The notes under the pieces are model-generated. The model was given only the letters and a program-made list of their open reading frames with translations, ran no database searches and was not told the origin of the DNA. Source: DATLXU01 sp035575515 (GTDB lineage: Bacteria > Acidobacteriota > Blastocatellia > UBA7656). From it: a stretch of 25,011 bases of DNA. This document shows, one piece after another, positions 1 through 9,100 of the stretch (the first letter of the stretch is position 1; every line of letters begins with the position of its first letter). A program made the position numbers and the translations under genes. The stretch covers positions 1 to 25,011 of the forward strand of contig DATLXU010000011.1 of NCBI GenBank assembly GCA_035575515.1, in the 5' to 3' direction.

Positions 1-1040
1 GCTGGCTGCCTTGATTGACCTGTACAAGATTATCAGCCATGTCATAAGTGTAGGTAGTATCCTGCGTGAGCGCGCCAGTCGCATCCTGCTCTGTGACTTT
101 TACAAGACGGCCTAGCCCATCTGTCTCTCGCTTCACTTTGCGCCCCACTTGATCCGTCACCGTAACGGTGTTGCTGCTATAAGTCGTCTGAATCGTGTTC
201 CCTCCAGGCAATATCACACGAGTCACTCGCCCAAGCAAGTCGTACTGATACGTAGTAGCAGGGCCGGGTGTCCCTCCCTGTGGAAATGGATTCGTCCGGC
301 TAATCATTCTGCCCATCGAGTCATAAGCGGTATTGACCTGCGCGCCGTTCTCGTCCACTTCCTGAATCACCTGTCCCCATCCGTCATACACCGCGCTCGT
401 CGTGAAAGTCTTCGTCGCTCCCCCTTCGCTGTAGCTCAAGCTCGACGAGGTCGGCCCCCACGCTCCGTAGCCTATCGTCGCGCTCGCTCCCGTCGGCGAT
501 ATTACCTGCGCCGGACGCGCCATCGCATCGTAGCTGTAGCTCGTCGTCTGATTGTTCGGGTCTGTCTCGTTCATCATCGTCCCGCTATTGAAATCGTATG
601 CTGCTGTACTCGTAAGATTCACTCCATTGGGGTCGCCGCTCACGACCTGCTCTGGCTTCGACCAGTAAGTATTCTGCGTCAGCGTGTATCGCTTCTCCTG
701 ACAGCACGATACCTGCGCTTTCACGAGATTCCCATATTTATCGTAATAGGTATTCTTGGTAGTCGAGGTGTTCGTTGCAAGGTCCGTCCACTTCGTCACC
801 GCGCTGACGTTGCCCCGCGCGCTCACGCCGTCATAACTCGACAGATAACCGGGCGGCAGTGGCTGACCCGGATAAGTCTCGATCAACCCGGTGTCGTATG
901 TATATTGCTCTTTCTTTATCAAAATATCGTCCGCGTCATTGGTGTTCTGTTGCGCGTCGAACACCTCAATCGCCTGCACAAGCGACCGCAGGTATGCGTC
1001 AATGTATTGCTGATAAGTCACGTAAATGAAATGAGTCCTC
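1..1040 (-). CDS. RHS/YD-repeat protein, distal part (runs off left edge; frame differs from 999-2795)
   Basis: The minus strand is open from about 1064 to base 1 with no stop. It encodes typical YD-repeat units such as YDAMARPAQVISPTG, YDSMGRMISRTNP, YDLLGRVTRVILPGG and DGLGRLVKVTEQD. These match the RHS family: large secreted or surface proteins of tandem YD repeats that fold into a beta-cocoon, often around a C-terminal toxin. The C-terminal end lies outside the window, so a toxin tip cannot be assessed. The frame is +1 relative to the upstream ORF that stops at 999. The switch point is near 1036-1041, at a GGAGGA-type run, after which translation reads THFIYVTYQQY. The next possible independent start is GTG at 1021, which is poorly placed behind AGGAGG. 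I infer it is a continuation of the same gene rather than a separate one. Confidence 0.72.
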
Positions 1041-2795
1041 CTGCGAACCTGCCACAGCCCCGTTTATCTGATAGCCATACTCACGCTTGTTAATCACGTT
1101 GCCATAAATGTCGCAATCGAAATCAACCTTTGTGGCCTTGCCCGTCTCGTCATAGGTGGTGATTGACTGCACCTGCTGCTGCCCGCCAGGATCGTTCGTA
1201 TAGGTGTAAACCGTCTTGGCGAGGGACGCGCCGGAACTGTTCTTTACTTCTATCGTGGAGGAATTCAGGTAGAGCTTGGAGGAGTCAGGCCGGGTTATCA
1301 CGGCGCTCCCGAATTCACTTGAGTATGTAAAGAGCGCGTTCGGGCTTTCGGTCCTCTGCATGAATTTTGGTGTCGTGAAGTAAAGCGGCTCCCCTCCAAG
1401 CGGGTAGTCATACGTCACGCTGTTTCCGCCCTGAAATGCTATTCTGTAAATCATCCCATAGCCGGAATAGCTGAATTGATACTGAGGCCGAGCTGGGGCC
1501 AAGACACTGCTGATGCCTTGAAAACTGACCGGCGCGTTCTCAGTAGGAGTCGGAACATCTGCCCCTTGGAAATCCGTGTTCAGTGTGACAGTGCTATAGC
1601 CAAAGGAAGCGCCGCTGCCGCCAGGCGGGCTGATCCCGATCAGAGTGGTGCCCGAATAGCTGAACTGAATCACGCGCCCGAGCGTGTCCGTCACATAGTC
1701 TATGGCCATTGGCGGGTAGCAAACGGCGCAACTCCCGTCAAGGTTGTAAACGTTCTGCTTGTAAGCGATCTGGATGTAATTGCCGTTGGACTCTGTGATC
1801 TGAGTGGGCAGCAATCGGTTATTGACAAACCCGTAAGTCACCTTCGTGCCGTCCTGGTAATAGAGCGTGCCTCCTCCAGTCACGCTGCCGACGTAAGTGA
1901 TGTGTGTACCGTCCGATGTCTGATATGTCGCCGTGTTGCTTTGAGGGCCGCGACCGAGTGAATGTCGCGTGCCGTTCGGGTCAATGAGCATGAGACTGTA
2001 TGTGCCCGTGTAGGTCGGATCATACTGCCAGTCGTAGTAAATGATACGCCCGAAGCCAAGCGTGAATCCTGGGCTTGGCCAGCTTTGAATTGGATCGAAG
2101 GTATATACAGTTGTGTTCAGAATTGGGTCGAACCGCGCACCCCACACGTTGCTGTTATAGTAAAGCGTAAGGTTAGCGGCTAGTCCTCGACCGCCGAGAC
2201 TCACGACAGGGATGCCTATATTGAAATTCTGCTGTGGCATGACTGGACCGAGCCGCGTCTGCTCCTGCGGAGTGAAGGGAGGAGTGCCAACTGCACTGAC
2301 CGCAGCCGCGCTGCCGATGTCGTTCGCGCTACCGCCACCTTGAGGACCGACCGCTACAGGTAAGTAATCGAGCATGGAAGCGAGCAGGTTGTCGGTATTG
2401 AGGTGGCCGATCATAGAATCTTGCAAAGAGCCTTGATCCAGTCGCCATTCCAGATCAGTTTGTATAGGACGGCGAGTAGGCCGCACCAATACAAAAGCCC
2501 GTGCTTCGGCTGAACCGGCGCGGCAGATTATATGAACAAGTCCGGGCTGAAGGAAAGTCGCGCGGCCCGCTTCATCAATTTGAATCTTATCTTGATTGGA
2601 AGTCTCCCAAGAAAATCTCACGCCGTGAACCACTTGGCCTGTCGAGTCAGCGCCGACAGCGGTGAAGGTCTGAGTCTCGCCGATGTAGCCGACGAACTTA
2701 TAAGGCGTTATACGAATAGTAGAGACACGCGCTATGCGCTCGGCAAGCGTCTCCTGGCGAGGGATGGCAGGCGCGGCGGCCCAAACCTCAAACAA
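999..2795 (-). CDS. RHS/YD-repeat protein, central part (Ig-like domain plus RHS N-terminal region)
   Basis: This 598-codon frame starts only at a TTG (2795) without a convincing ribosome binding site. It ends at a TGA directly after the point where the next frame takes over. Residues about 25-105 resemble a bacterial Ig-like (BIG2-type) domain, with ITPYKFVGYIGETQTFTAVG and later AGRATFLQPGLVHIICRAG. A linker follows, then a region typical of the N-terminal part of RHS proteins: IPVVSLGGRGLAANLTLYYNS, GFGRIIYYDWQYDP, LIDPNGTRHSL and degenerate YD-like units such as SNGNYIQIAYKQN. It is Tyr/Gly/Thr-rich and fits an exported protein, but this frame has no signal peptide of its own. One lies in another frame just upstream (2732-3010). 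The best reading is the middle piece of one gene broken by two frameshifts. Confidence 0.8.
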   Translation of the reverse strand: MFEVWAAAPAIPRQETLAERIARVSTIRITPYKFVGYIGETQTFTAVGADSTGQVVHGVRFSWETSNQDKIQIDEAGRATFLQPGLVHIICRAGSAEARAFVLVRPTRRPIQTDLEWRLDQGSLQDSMIGHLNTDNLLASMLDYLPVAVGPQGGGSANDIGSAAAVSAVGTPPFTPQEQTRLGPVMPQQNFNIGIPVVSLGGRGLAANLTLYYNSNVWGARFDPILNTTVYTFDPIQSWPSPGFTLGFGRIIYYDWQYDPTYTGTYSLMLIDPNGTRHSLGRGPQSNTATYQTSDGTHITYVGSVTGGGTLYYQDGTKVTYGFVNNRLLPTQITESNGNYIQIAYKQNVYNLDGSCAVCYPPMAIDYVTDTLGRVIQFSYSGTTLIGISPPGGSGASFGYSTVTLNTDFQGADVPTPTENAPVSFQGISSVLAPARPQYQFSYSGYGMIYRIAFQGGNSVTYDYPLGGEPLYFTTPKFMQRTESPNALFTYSSEFGSAVITRPDSSKLYLNSSTIEVKNSSGASLAKTVYTYTNDPGGQQQVQSITTYDETGKATKVDFDCDIYGNVINKREYGYQINGAVAGSQEDSFHLRDLSAIH

Positions 2796-3010
2796 CGATA
2801 CGATGTATGACGGGCATCGCCCACTGACTTAAAGAGTATTATGATCGAGGAAACGAGTCTCGGCGGTTGCCCTGCTAAATCAGACGTTGGCAATATCAGC
2901 AAACCTGAAATTAAAAGCAGGCAAATTAGCTTTTTGTGAATGGTTTTTGTAAAGCGTACGGCGGACAAAGCCTTTATAAACCGGGAATGAAATAAACGGC
3001 TGAGACGCAT
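2732..3010 (-). CDS. N-terminal signal-peptide piece of the frameshifted RHS/YD-repeat gene
   Basis: The ATG at 3010 has a good ribosome binding site, AAGGA about six bases upstream, the best initiation signal for the RHS gene. The first residues are basic. A hydrophobic stretch at about residues 28-46 (LICLLLISGLLILPTSDLAG) looks like a Sec signal peptide. The frame continues to a stop at 2732, but its last 20 residues (RCLRFGPPRLPSLARRRLPS) are Arg/Pro-rich and look out of frame. Over the same bases the other frame gives a sensible sequence (FEVWAAAPAIPRQETLAERI) leading into the Ig-like domain. A one-base loss (or two-base gain) between about 2735 and 2825 therefore separates the signal peptide from its mature protein. 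Alternatively it could be a separate short peptide, which I think less likely. Confidence 0.6.
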   Translation of the reverse strand: MRLSRLFHSRFIKALSAVRFTKTIHKKLICLLLISGLLILPTSDLAGQPPRLVSSIIILFKSVGDARHTSYRCLRFGPPRLPSLARRRLPSA

Positions 3011-3059
3011 AGGAATCCTTCTCGACCAGACCAGTCATTTTGCCTGTCTTCTATGGGCC

Positions 3060-3284
3060 TCAACTAGCGAGAGGTGGTACCGGAAAGGCAATAAAACCGA
3101 TACATCCCCAGAATGCAAAGATGCCGAAGTGCATAGAAGACATGTTTGGTTTTATTAAAGCGAGACCGCGCAGGCTCAACAGCAACGGGATCGAGACAAA
3201 GCCTTGCGGTGCCACGCCCGCTATGCCCACTTTTCTATGTTTGTGAGGCACGGCGATGATAATGTAAAAGATGATACTTGTCAA
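3060..3284 (-). CDS. doubtful small membrane protein, 74 residues
   Basis: This frame lies alone in the 373-base gap between the RHS start and the sigma-factor stop. It has two hydrophobic stretches: about residues 28-46 (GFVSIPLLLSLRGLALI) and 52-72 (MHFGIFAFWGCIGFIAFPV). The only in-frame start at its beginning is TTG (3284), without a visible Shine-Dalgarno sequence, so it could be a chance ORF or a gene remnant. I do not recognise a family. The rest of the gap (3285-3383) holds no gene. It contains a 14-base perfect palindrome, GGTAAAAATTTACC, at 3354-3367, seventeen bases after the sigma-factor stop, of unknown role. Confidence 0.25.
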   Translation of the reverse strand: MTSIIFYIIIAVPHKHRKVGIAGVAPQGFVSIPLLLSLRGLALIKPNMSSMHFGIFAFWGCIGFIAFPVPPLAS

Positions 3285-3383
3285 GATGCGCTTTTTGTTA
3301 CACTTCGGTTACGATTGGCAGACGGTGATGCAAGAAGCGGCAGACTATCTGCAGGTAAAAATTTACCAGATTGATCGATTCGC

Positions 3384-4067
3384 CTACCGCTTCTTTCTTT
3401 TCGGGTCGAGCAGAGGGCGCATCTTCGATGCGATGCGGTTGAGCGTCGAGCCTATGCTGACAGGTGAAATGGGCAGATTGAGCGTCTTTTTAATCTCGTC
3501 GAGCGTCATCCCTTCGTAATAGCGCAGCTTGAACATTAAAACGTCCCGGTCTTTATTCTTGCCGCTCACCACCTTTGCAAGCGCCCGCTCAATCTCTTCC
3601 ATCGTGATGCCGTTATCCGAACCGGTTTGCAGTTTGCCATCAAGTTGACTGATCGCGCTTGAAATCAGCGGCCCGTCCCCCTTCTCAAGCATCTCGTCCA
3701 GCGAGAAGCTCACCTTCGGGCGCTTCTGCGCCTTCACCTCGCGGAAATAGTCCAATACTACGTTGATCGAGATCATCGTCAGGTATTGATAGATTGAATT
3801 CTCGTGGAAGCCCTCGAAGGCTGTGATCGCGCGATTCTGCTCGTCAACCAGTCGCACGTAGACGGTCTGCACAAGGTCTTCGATCAGGTCTTCAGGAAAC
3901 TGCTGCCTGCGATCTGCATCTTCTCTCGCTTTGCGCCGGTAGGTTCTTATCACCGTACCTTTGATAACCTGATGAAAGCGGCGCACGAAGACCTGCCAGG
4001 CATCCTCGTCTGCGGGTCGCCTGGAACATCTTTCCAGTAGTTCCGCCACACTCAGTTCCAAGGTCAC
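3384..4067 (-). CDS. RNA polymerase sigma factor, ECF-like sigma-70 family
   Basis: The product has 227 residues. Region 2 covers about residues 50-115 and includes DLIEDLVQTVYVRLVDEQ and SIYQYLTMISINVVLDYFRE, which fit core-polymerase and -10 recognition helices. A variable linker (about 116-165) follows. Region 4 covers about 168-222 (DVLMFKLRYYEGMTLDEI and PVSIGSTLNRIASKMRPLL), the helix-turn-helix for -35 recognition. Alternative sigma factors of this size usually direct envelope or stress regulons; its target here is unknown. No anti-sigma gene is adjacent. The start is GTG, the first possible start after an in-frame TAG, with AGGGGGA about ten bases upstream. A four-codon ORF (ATG to TGA) begins right after that AGGGGG and overlaps the GTG, so initiation could be competitive. 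This is an inference. Confidence 0.88.
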   Translation of the reverse strand: MTLELSVAELLERCSRRPADEDAWQVFVRRFHQVIKGTVIRTYRRKAREDADRRQQFPEDLIEDLVQTVYVRLVDEQNRAITAFEGFHENSIYQYLTMISINVVLDYFREVKAQKRPKVSFSLDEMLEKGDGPLISSAISQLDGKLQTGSDNGITMEEIERALAKVVSGKNKDRDVLMFKLRYYEGMTLDEIKKTLNLPISPVSIGSTLNRIASKMRPLLDPKRKKR

Positions 4068-4284
4068 CAGACGGACATCCCCCTATGCTTCCCTACTAGA
4101 CAAGCTAACAACCTTTGGCTGAACTCCGAAATTTCTCGCTATTTTTATATATTGCTTCAGCCAATTATATTACAGGGGAAAAATACAAACCGCCCAAACG
4201 GTAGTGAGTATATCAGATGAACAAGCCTGCTCACAGACCAATTTTTAGTCTCTATGGATCATTTTTACTTCATAGGGCTTTCCC
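4068..4284 (-). promoter_or_regulatory. intergenic region between thiD and the sigma-factor gene
   Basis: No gene is visible in these 217 bases, which are markedly more AT-rich than their surroundings. Read on the minus strand, a short hairpin (ACCG, six-base loop, CGGT at 4189-4202) is followed by TTGTATTTTT. This is a weak candidate terminator for the thi operon. Just after it lies a perfect TATAAT (4164-4169) that could be the -10 box of the sigma-factor gene, although no good -35 stands 16-18 bases upstream of it. Both are suggestions only. Confidence 0.3.
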
Positions 4285-5103
4285 TTACAAATAAGATTCG
4301 TTCCGCCCGGTAGGGAAATGATTGACGGGACCCGACCCGCGACCAACCCGAGGCGCGTTAGTAATGGCATCAGTGATGTACCGCTTGGCCAGATTGACGG
4401 CGTCACCGAGCGTAAAACCGCGCGCAAGCAGACAAGCCAGAGCCGAAGCAAGCGTGCACCCCGTTCCGTGAGCGCTTTTCGATTTCACTCGCGGAGTCGT
4501 GAAGGCGACAACAGTCTTGCCATCAGCGAGAATATCCGTAGCCGAATCGCCTTCGATGTGGCCGCCTTTGACTAGCACCGCACGCGCGCCTGAAGCGAGC
4601 AACTTCTCAGCGGCACGCTCCATCGAGTCGCAGTCTTTGATGCGGATGCTCGTGATGCGCTCAGCTTCGATTGCGTTGGGCGTGACAAGAGTCGCAAGCG
4701 GAAACAGCCGCAGTGTGAGCGCAGCCAATGCTTCGTCGCTTATCAAATCGTAACCGCTCGTGCTTCTCACGACCGGATCAACGACTACGTTACCGATAGG
4801 GTTCGTCTCAATGGCTCGGGCTACTTCTTCAATCACTTCAACTGTCGGCAGCATTCCTGTTTTTATCGCAGCAATTTCGAAGTCGTCAAACAGCGGCTCA
4901 AGCTGACCGCGCACGACTTCGCCCGACTGATGATAAGCGCCGAACACGCCTTGAGTGTTCTGCAAAGTAAGGCTCGTAATCGCGGCGACACCATAGCAGC
5001 CGAACGCCGCGATCGTTTTTATATCGGCCAGCACGCCCGCGCCGCCCGATGGATCAAATCCTGCGATGGCCATCACAACAATCGGCTTGCTATCGTTCGC
5101 CAT
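4285..5103 (-). CDS. thiD: bifunctional hydroxymethylpyrimidine kinase / phosphomethylpyrimidine kinase ThiD
   Basis: This 272-residue enzyme phosphorylates hydroxymethylpyrimidine and then its monophosphate, giving the pyrimidine half of thiamine. It has the ribokinase-like fold of the family: the N-terminal substrate site AIAGFDPSGGAGVLADIKT (about residues 13-31), Gly/Met of KTGMLP, VVDPVVRSTSG in the middle, PNAIEAE, VLVKGGH and the anion-hole/catalytic motif KSAHGTGCTLASA (about 213-225). The length is normal for ThiD. The ATG start lies inside the end of thiE (14-base overlap), so the two are very likely translationally coupled. A pyridoxal kinase of the same fold is possible in principle, but the overlap with thiE argues strongly for ThiD. 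About 180 bases downstream lies a weak candidate terminator. Confidence 0.96.
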   Translation of the reverse strand: MANDSKPIVVMAIAGFDPSGGAGVLADIKTIAAFGCYGVAAITSLTLQNTQGVFGAYHQSGEVVRGQLEPLFDDFEIAAIKTGMLPTVEVIEEVARAIETNPIGNVVVDPVVRSTSGYDLISDEALAALTLRLFPLATLVTPNAIEAERITSIRIKDCDSMERAAEKLLASGARAVLVKGGHIEGDSATDILADGKTVVAFTTPRVKSKSAHGTGCTLASALACLLARGFTLGDAVNLAKRYITDAITNAPRVGRGSGPVNHFPTGRNESYL

Positions 5104-5743
5104 AAGACTTTATCGCCCGCGCGATCTTCGCCAGATCATCAGCCTTTGCGAAAAGCGAGATTGCCGCCACGCCAGCGGCGCCTGCGTTGAGCGCATCTTT
5201 GAAGTTCGCCATATTGATCCCGCCAATCGCAAGCACAGGTATTGTCAGGTGCGACACCGTCATGCGCAACGCATCAAGTCCGACAGGCGGCCCATAACTC
5301 TTCTTGCTTTCGGTTTCAAAGACTGGCCCGAAGACCACAAAATCAGCGTCTCCCGCTTCAGCCGCTCGCGCTTCATCAAGGTTATGCGTTGAAGCTCCGA
5401 TTAGCATCTTTGCGCCGAACGCGCGGCGCACAACGTCGCAAGTCATCGAGCGAGTCGTGAGGTGGACTCCTGCGCCGACGCTCGCAGCAACGTCTGCCCT
5501 GTCATTAATCAGAAGATGAGCATCAGTTTTGAAAACTCGCTCTGCGGCGCGTTCGGTCACATAAAACAAATCGCGAGCCGACAAATCACGCTCGCGAATC
5601 TGAATCATATCCACGCCTGCTAGAGCAGCGCGCTCAGTGAAATCAATCAATGCGTCTAGCTTCCCGCTGCTCGCCTGCGGCAGGCTGAACCGGTCTGTTA
5701 TCAGATAAAGAAGCGGCTTCCGTTTTTCGAGGGTTAAGCTCAC
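5090..5743 (-). CDS. thiE: thiamine phosphate synthase ThiE
   Basis: This TIM-barrel enzyme of 217 residues joins hydroxymethylpyrimidine diphosphate and thiazole phosphate to form thiamine monophosphate. Family motifs appear in order: LYLITDR near the N-terminus, GVDMIQIRERDLSARDL (pyrophosphate/metal site), LLINDRADVAASVGAGVHL, IGASTHNLDEA, DFVVFGPVFETESKKSYGP and the C-terminal phosphate-binding PVLAIGGIN. The length is typical. The start is GTG, the first possible codon after an in-frame TAG. It has little Shine-Dalgarno sequence but lies 101 bases inside the upstream membrane-protein gene, so reinitiation by ribosomes from that gene is likely. It overlaps thiD by 14 bases. Confidence 0.96.
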   Translation of the reverse strand: MSLTLEKRKPLLYLITDRFSLPQASSGKLDALIDFTERAALAGVDMIQIRERDLSARDLFYVTERAAERVFKTDAHLLINDRADVAASVGAGVHLTTRSMTCDVVRRAFGAKMLIGASTHNLDEARAAEAGDADFVVFGPVFETESKKSYGPPVGLDALRMTVSHLTIPVLAIGGINMANFKDALNAGAAGVAAISLFAKADDLAKIARAIKSYGER

Positions 5744-6023
5744 GCTCTAATTGTACCTGAAAAGCCGCGACGGTCTTTTTGAAATTCACAATTTCCCAAA
5801 CGCCAATCATTATGTTGACAAGCCCAAGCCCGGTGACAGCTCCGCGCACATAGCCGCTCTTCATCGCGTTTGCGAACCACAACCAGTGCAGCTTATCTGC
5901 GGCCAGCATCAAAAAATAGTTTTCGCTCCAGGATGGGACTTGAAGCCAGGGAAGAATGACGAGCAGCAACCCGATCTCAAGGCAGATCAGGATGAAGAAC
6001 AGAATTGTTATCTTGGCAGACAT
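5643..6023 (-). CDS. small two-helix membrane protein of unknown function
   Basis: The 126-residue product has a strongly hydrophobic N-terminal helix (about residues 5-26, ITILFFILICLEIGLLLVIL). A semi-hydrophobic loop with aromatic residues follows (SWSENYFLMLAADKLHWLWF). A second helix lies at about residues 61-82 (GAVTGLGLVNIMIGVWEIV). The C-terminal tail of about 40 residues is hydrophilic and is encoded over the start of thiE in another frame (101-base overlap). I do not recognise a named family, though similar small proteins seem to accompany acidobacterial housekeeping genes. Its position suggests co-transcription with thiE and thiD, not a thiamine function. No clear Shine-Dalgarno sequence is seen: the bases just upstream belong to a heptad repeat element. 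Confidence 0.72.
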   Translation of the reverse strand: MSAKITILFFILICLEIGLLLVILPWLQVPSWSENYFLMLAADKLHWLWFANAMKSGYVRGAVTGLGLVNIMIGVWEIVNFKKTVAAFQVQLERELNPRKTEAASLSDNRPVQPAAGEQREARRID

Positions 6024-6025
6024 AA

Positions 6026-6159
6026 CAGGGTTCAGGAGTCGGTGATCAGAGGTCAGGACTGGAACGGTTGCTGGCTTGAAACTGGCTTCCAGAGCCTATT
6101 CTGAGGCGGCAACCATTCTAACCCTGCCCCCTGGCTACTGACTCCTGAACCCTGAATTT
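6026..6159. repeat. heptad-periodic inverted-repeat element, copy 1
   Basis: A perfect 15-base inverted repeat (6026-6040 and 6140-6154) fills the gap between the TPR gene and the small membrane-protein gene. The arms are built of 7-base words. On the left these are GGGTTCA, GGAGTCG, GTGATCA and GAGGTCA in tandem from 6028. On the right they are TGACTCC, TGAACCC and TGAATTT from 6139. T and C recur at positions 5 and 6 of each left word. The spacer of about 100 bases shows no gene. The arms could form a long hairpin in the mRNA after the TPR stop codon. Confidence 0.75.
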
Positions 6160-6160
6160 A

Positions 6161-9100
6161 TCACGCCTTCTTCGCGGCCTGCAACTGCTTTATCTTTTCG
6201 CTCACCTCGCGATAGTTAACGTCGAAGCCGTAAACTTCCATGAAGGCATCGAGCGCGTGGTCATACTCCTGCATCTCTTCGTAACAAAGCCCTATCTCGT
6301 ACCTCAGCGCCTGGTATTCGTCTTCGGTTCTTCCTGAAATCCTCAATCCGCGCTGGAACCACATGATGGCAACTTTCGGCATCTGCTTTCGCTTGAAGCA
6401 CACACCGAGCATGTTGCAGCAGTGGATGTAATCTCCCTTGAGGTCTTCAAGTCCCGCAGCGCGAAAAGCGAGTTGAAATTCCTCAATCGCTTCATCGAGC
6501 AGGTCCATATCTTTGTAGGCGAGGCCAAGACTGTAGTGAGTCTCGAAGTCGGCAGGCGGCGCGAGGTCGCCAGTATTCCCTCTCAACTCTTCGAATATGT
6601 CTGCAAGGTCGTTCGCCTCGCTCTGCGCTTCGACTTCGGTTGACCATTTCAGCGCATCCGAGCTTTCTGTTGACTCGTCGTGTTGCGCGCTCGCCACTTC
6701 GACAGTTGTCTCCGTCGCTGCTTGCTCCTCGGATTGGCATGATGGTTCTGGTTCTCGCACTGCGATTTCTGAATCCGAGTTTCCAGTTGTAACTTCCGAA
6801 GGCTGCTGTATCTCGTTGAATGATGAATCAATGCTCGACACGATTGATTCGATCAGGTCGCCTGTCCCAATCGGTTTTTCAGCTATGTTCGCAAGCTGAC
6901 CCGTCGGCGGGCGCAATACGTCGAACATAGTATTGTTCAGCAAGTCGCTCGTATTGAACTGCGCGTTTGTAAGGTCGCTCGTGTTTAGCTGAACAATGAG
7001 GTCTGGATAAAGCGGCCCGGATTCTTTGTGAATAAGGAACGGCTCATTTGGCTTTTCGGGTTCATCTTCGACCGATAATTCAGTGTCGACTGCCTGCCGC
7101 TCGCTCTCATTGAAGGATTCACTTATGTACTCTTCTTCCGCAGGCTCCTCAACCATCGTCAACTCCATCTCCTGATGGGCGATGCGCGCTGCGTCATCTG
7201 AAGTCATCTGCCCTTCATAATCGGAGAGCTGATCGTCGTGCGGCTGCGCAGGTTCCGGTTTGGCGTGTGCGGTTGGCGCGGGCTGCGGTTCGCTTTCTTC
7301 AGAGTAGCCGCCGTCCAATCGCCTGTAACGGGCCAGTATCTCAGGGTGATCGCCGTGCTCTTCGCGAAGTCGGTCGAGCGTGTCGCGGGCGATCTCGACG
7401 TAGCCCTGAGCTATGTAGAAATCTATTCCCTCAAGCTCATCGCGAAGAATGCGCGGCATGGTATCTGACGGCAAAACGCCCGCCGAGCTGAAGACCATAT
7501 CCGCCGATTGAGCGACGGCCATTTCACCGCTTGCATCTCCGGCGAGCATGTCGCTGTAACGGAAGGGCTGACTGCCCTCTTGATGAACTTGAGAATCAGT
7601 CGCGCCGTCGCTCGCTTCGCTTTCGGGAACCATCACGAAGCCCGTTTGATCGGTGAGCACGCCTGTCTGGTACCGGCTCCAATCAAGCACGCCTGACGGT
7701 TCATGAAAATCAAACTCGCTGCTGCCGTTGCTGCTCTGGCTGCCATTAGAGCCTGCCTCAAAATCGAATGATTGATTTGCGGGCCACACAGCGGTTTGGG
7801 CTGGCGGGTGCGCTGATGGCAATGAGCCCAGCGGATTGATCTGTTTCGCTTCCGTCACGTAATCGCTCGCGCGGGCCGACTCGCCTCGCGCTTCGTGTAT
7901 CCGCGCAAGCGCGAAGCATTCCTGCGCCGCTTTGTCCATCATCCCTGCGCGCAGGTAAATGTCTTTCAACTTCAGATGCACCTGGAGATTTTCCGGCGCA
8001 TACTGAAGAATCCCAGTGAGAATTTCGACCGCATGATCCACCTGCCCGTGGCCCGCCATAATCTCTGCTTCACTTATCTGCCGAATCACGAACGCATCAT
8101 CGAACGCGGCGGATTCATAATCGAGCGGGCCGGTTGCGCGAATGACATCGGGGGAGTCCCCTTCGGCTATATCGCGCACGCCGAGATTGTAGAGCCTTTG
8201 CAGGTGCATCTGCTCATCGGGTTCGAGTCGCGCAAGCTCGCGCAGCGCAGCAATGGCCTCTGCGTCATCGCCCTTGCGCATAGCGGCTTCGACAAGCGAG
8301 TTGAGCGTGGCAATAAGATTATGGTCTTCACGAATGCGAACGAAGATTTGAGTGAGCCGCTTGAGCGAGGCGAGATGATTCATGTCGCGGTCGAGTATGC
8401 GTCGAAGAAAATCAATCGCTTTGTCTTCTTCGCGCTTCGCAATTAAAACATCGAGGCAGCCATCAATCTGCTCTGCTGCGCGGTCGAGGTCGCCCAGTTG
8501 CAAAAACTTTCGCCCGACTTCGAGCAGGTAGTGATAGCGGTTGCGGTCAAGCTCTACGAGGCTCAGGAAAGTTCGCTCTGCATCATCCATCATTCCCGCC
8601 TGAAGATAAGTGCGGCCTAGAATAGTCAGCAGCTCAACGTCGCCAGGATTTCGCTCGAAGGCTTCGCATAAAAGATTAATGGCTCGATCAATCTGACCCT
8701 GCTGAGTATAGATAGTTGCGATTGCCGTGAGCGCGAGGCGGCTTTCAGGATTGATGGTTATGGCTTTGAGGTTTGCGTTCAGCGCCTGCTCCACGTCGCC
8801 TTTGCGCAGGAATTCCGTGCCCGCCATTATGAATGCGTCGTGCGCCTGCTCCATCATCCCTTCGCGAGAATAAATCTCACCGAGCTTCATACGGACGGAT
8901 GTGTTTGCAGGATCGAGGTCAGCAATTTTCTGATAAGCTTCGAGTGCCTTTCGGGTCTGCCCCACGCGCGCGTAAGCGTCGGCAACCTGCAGGTATTGCT
9001 GGCGAGCTTCGACGAGCAACCCTTGTTGCGAATAAAGATTTGCCAGCTTCATCGAAGTCTCAATGTTTGTCGGATCGAGCTTCGATATCTTCTTGAGCAT

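Noticed and set aside
149..1093. A 314-codon plus-strand reading frame
   Set aside because: It is Arg/His-rich with no domain pattern and lies exactly antisense to clear YD-repeat coding sequence on the minus strand.
3040..3246. A 68-codon plus-strand reading frame in the gap before the sigma-factor gene
   Set aside because: It has no ribosome binding site or domain signal and opposes the likewise doubtful minus-strand ORF. Neither is strongly supported, and this one less so.
7895..8446. A 183-codon plus-strand reading frame
   Set aside because: It is antisense to tandem TPR units of the 1059-residue protein, and its composition is that of a mirror frame.
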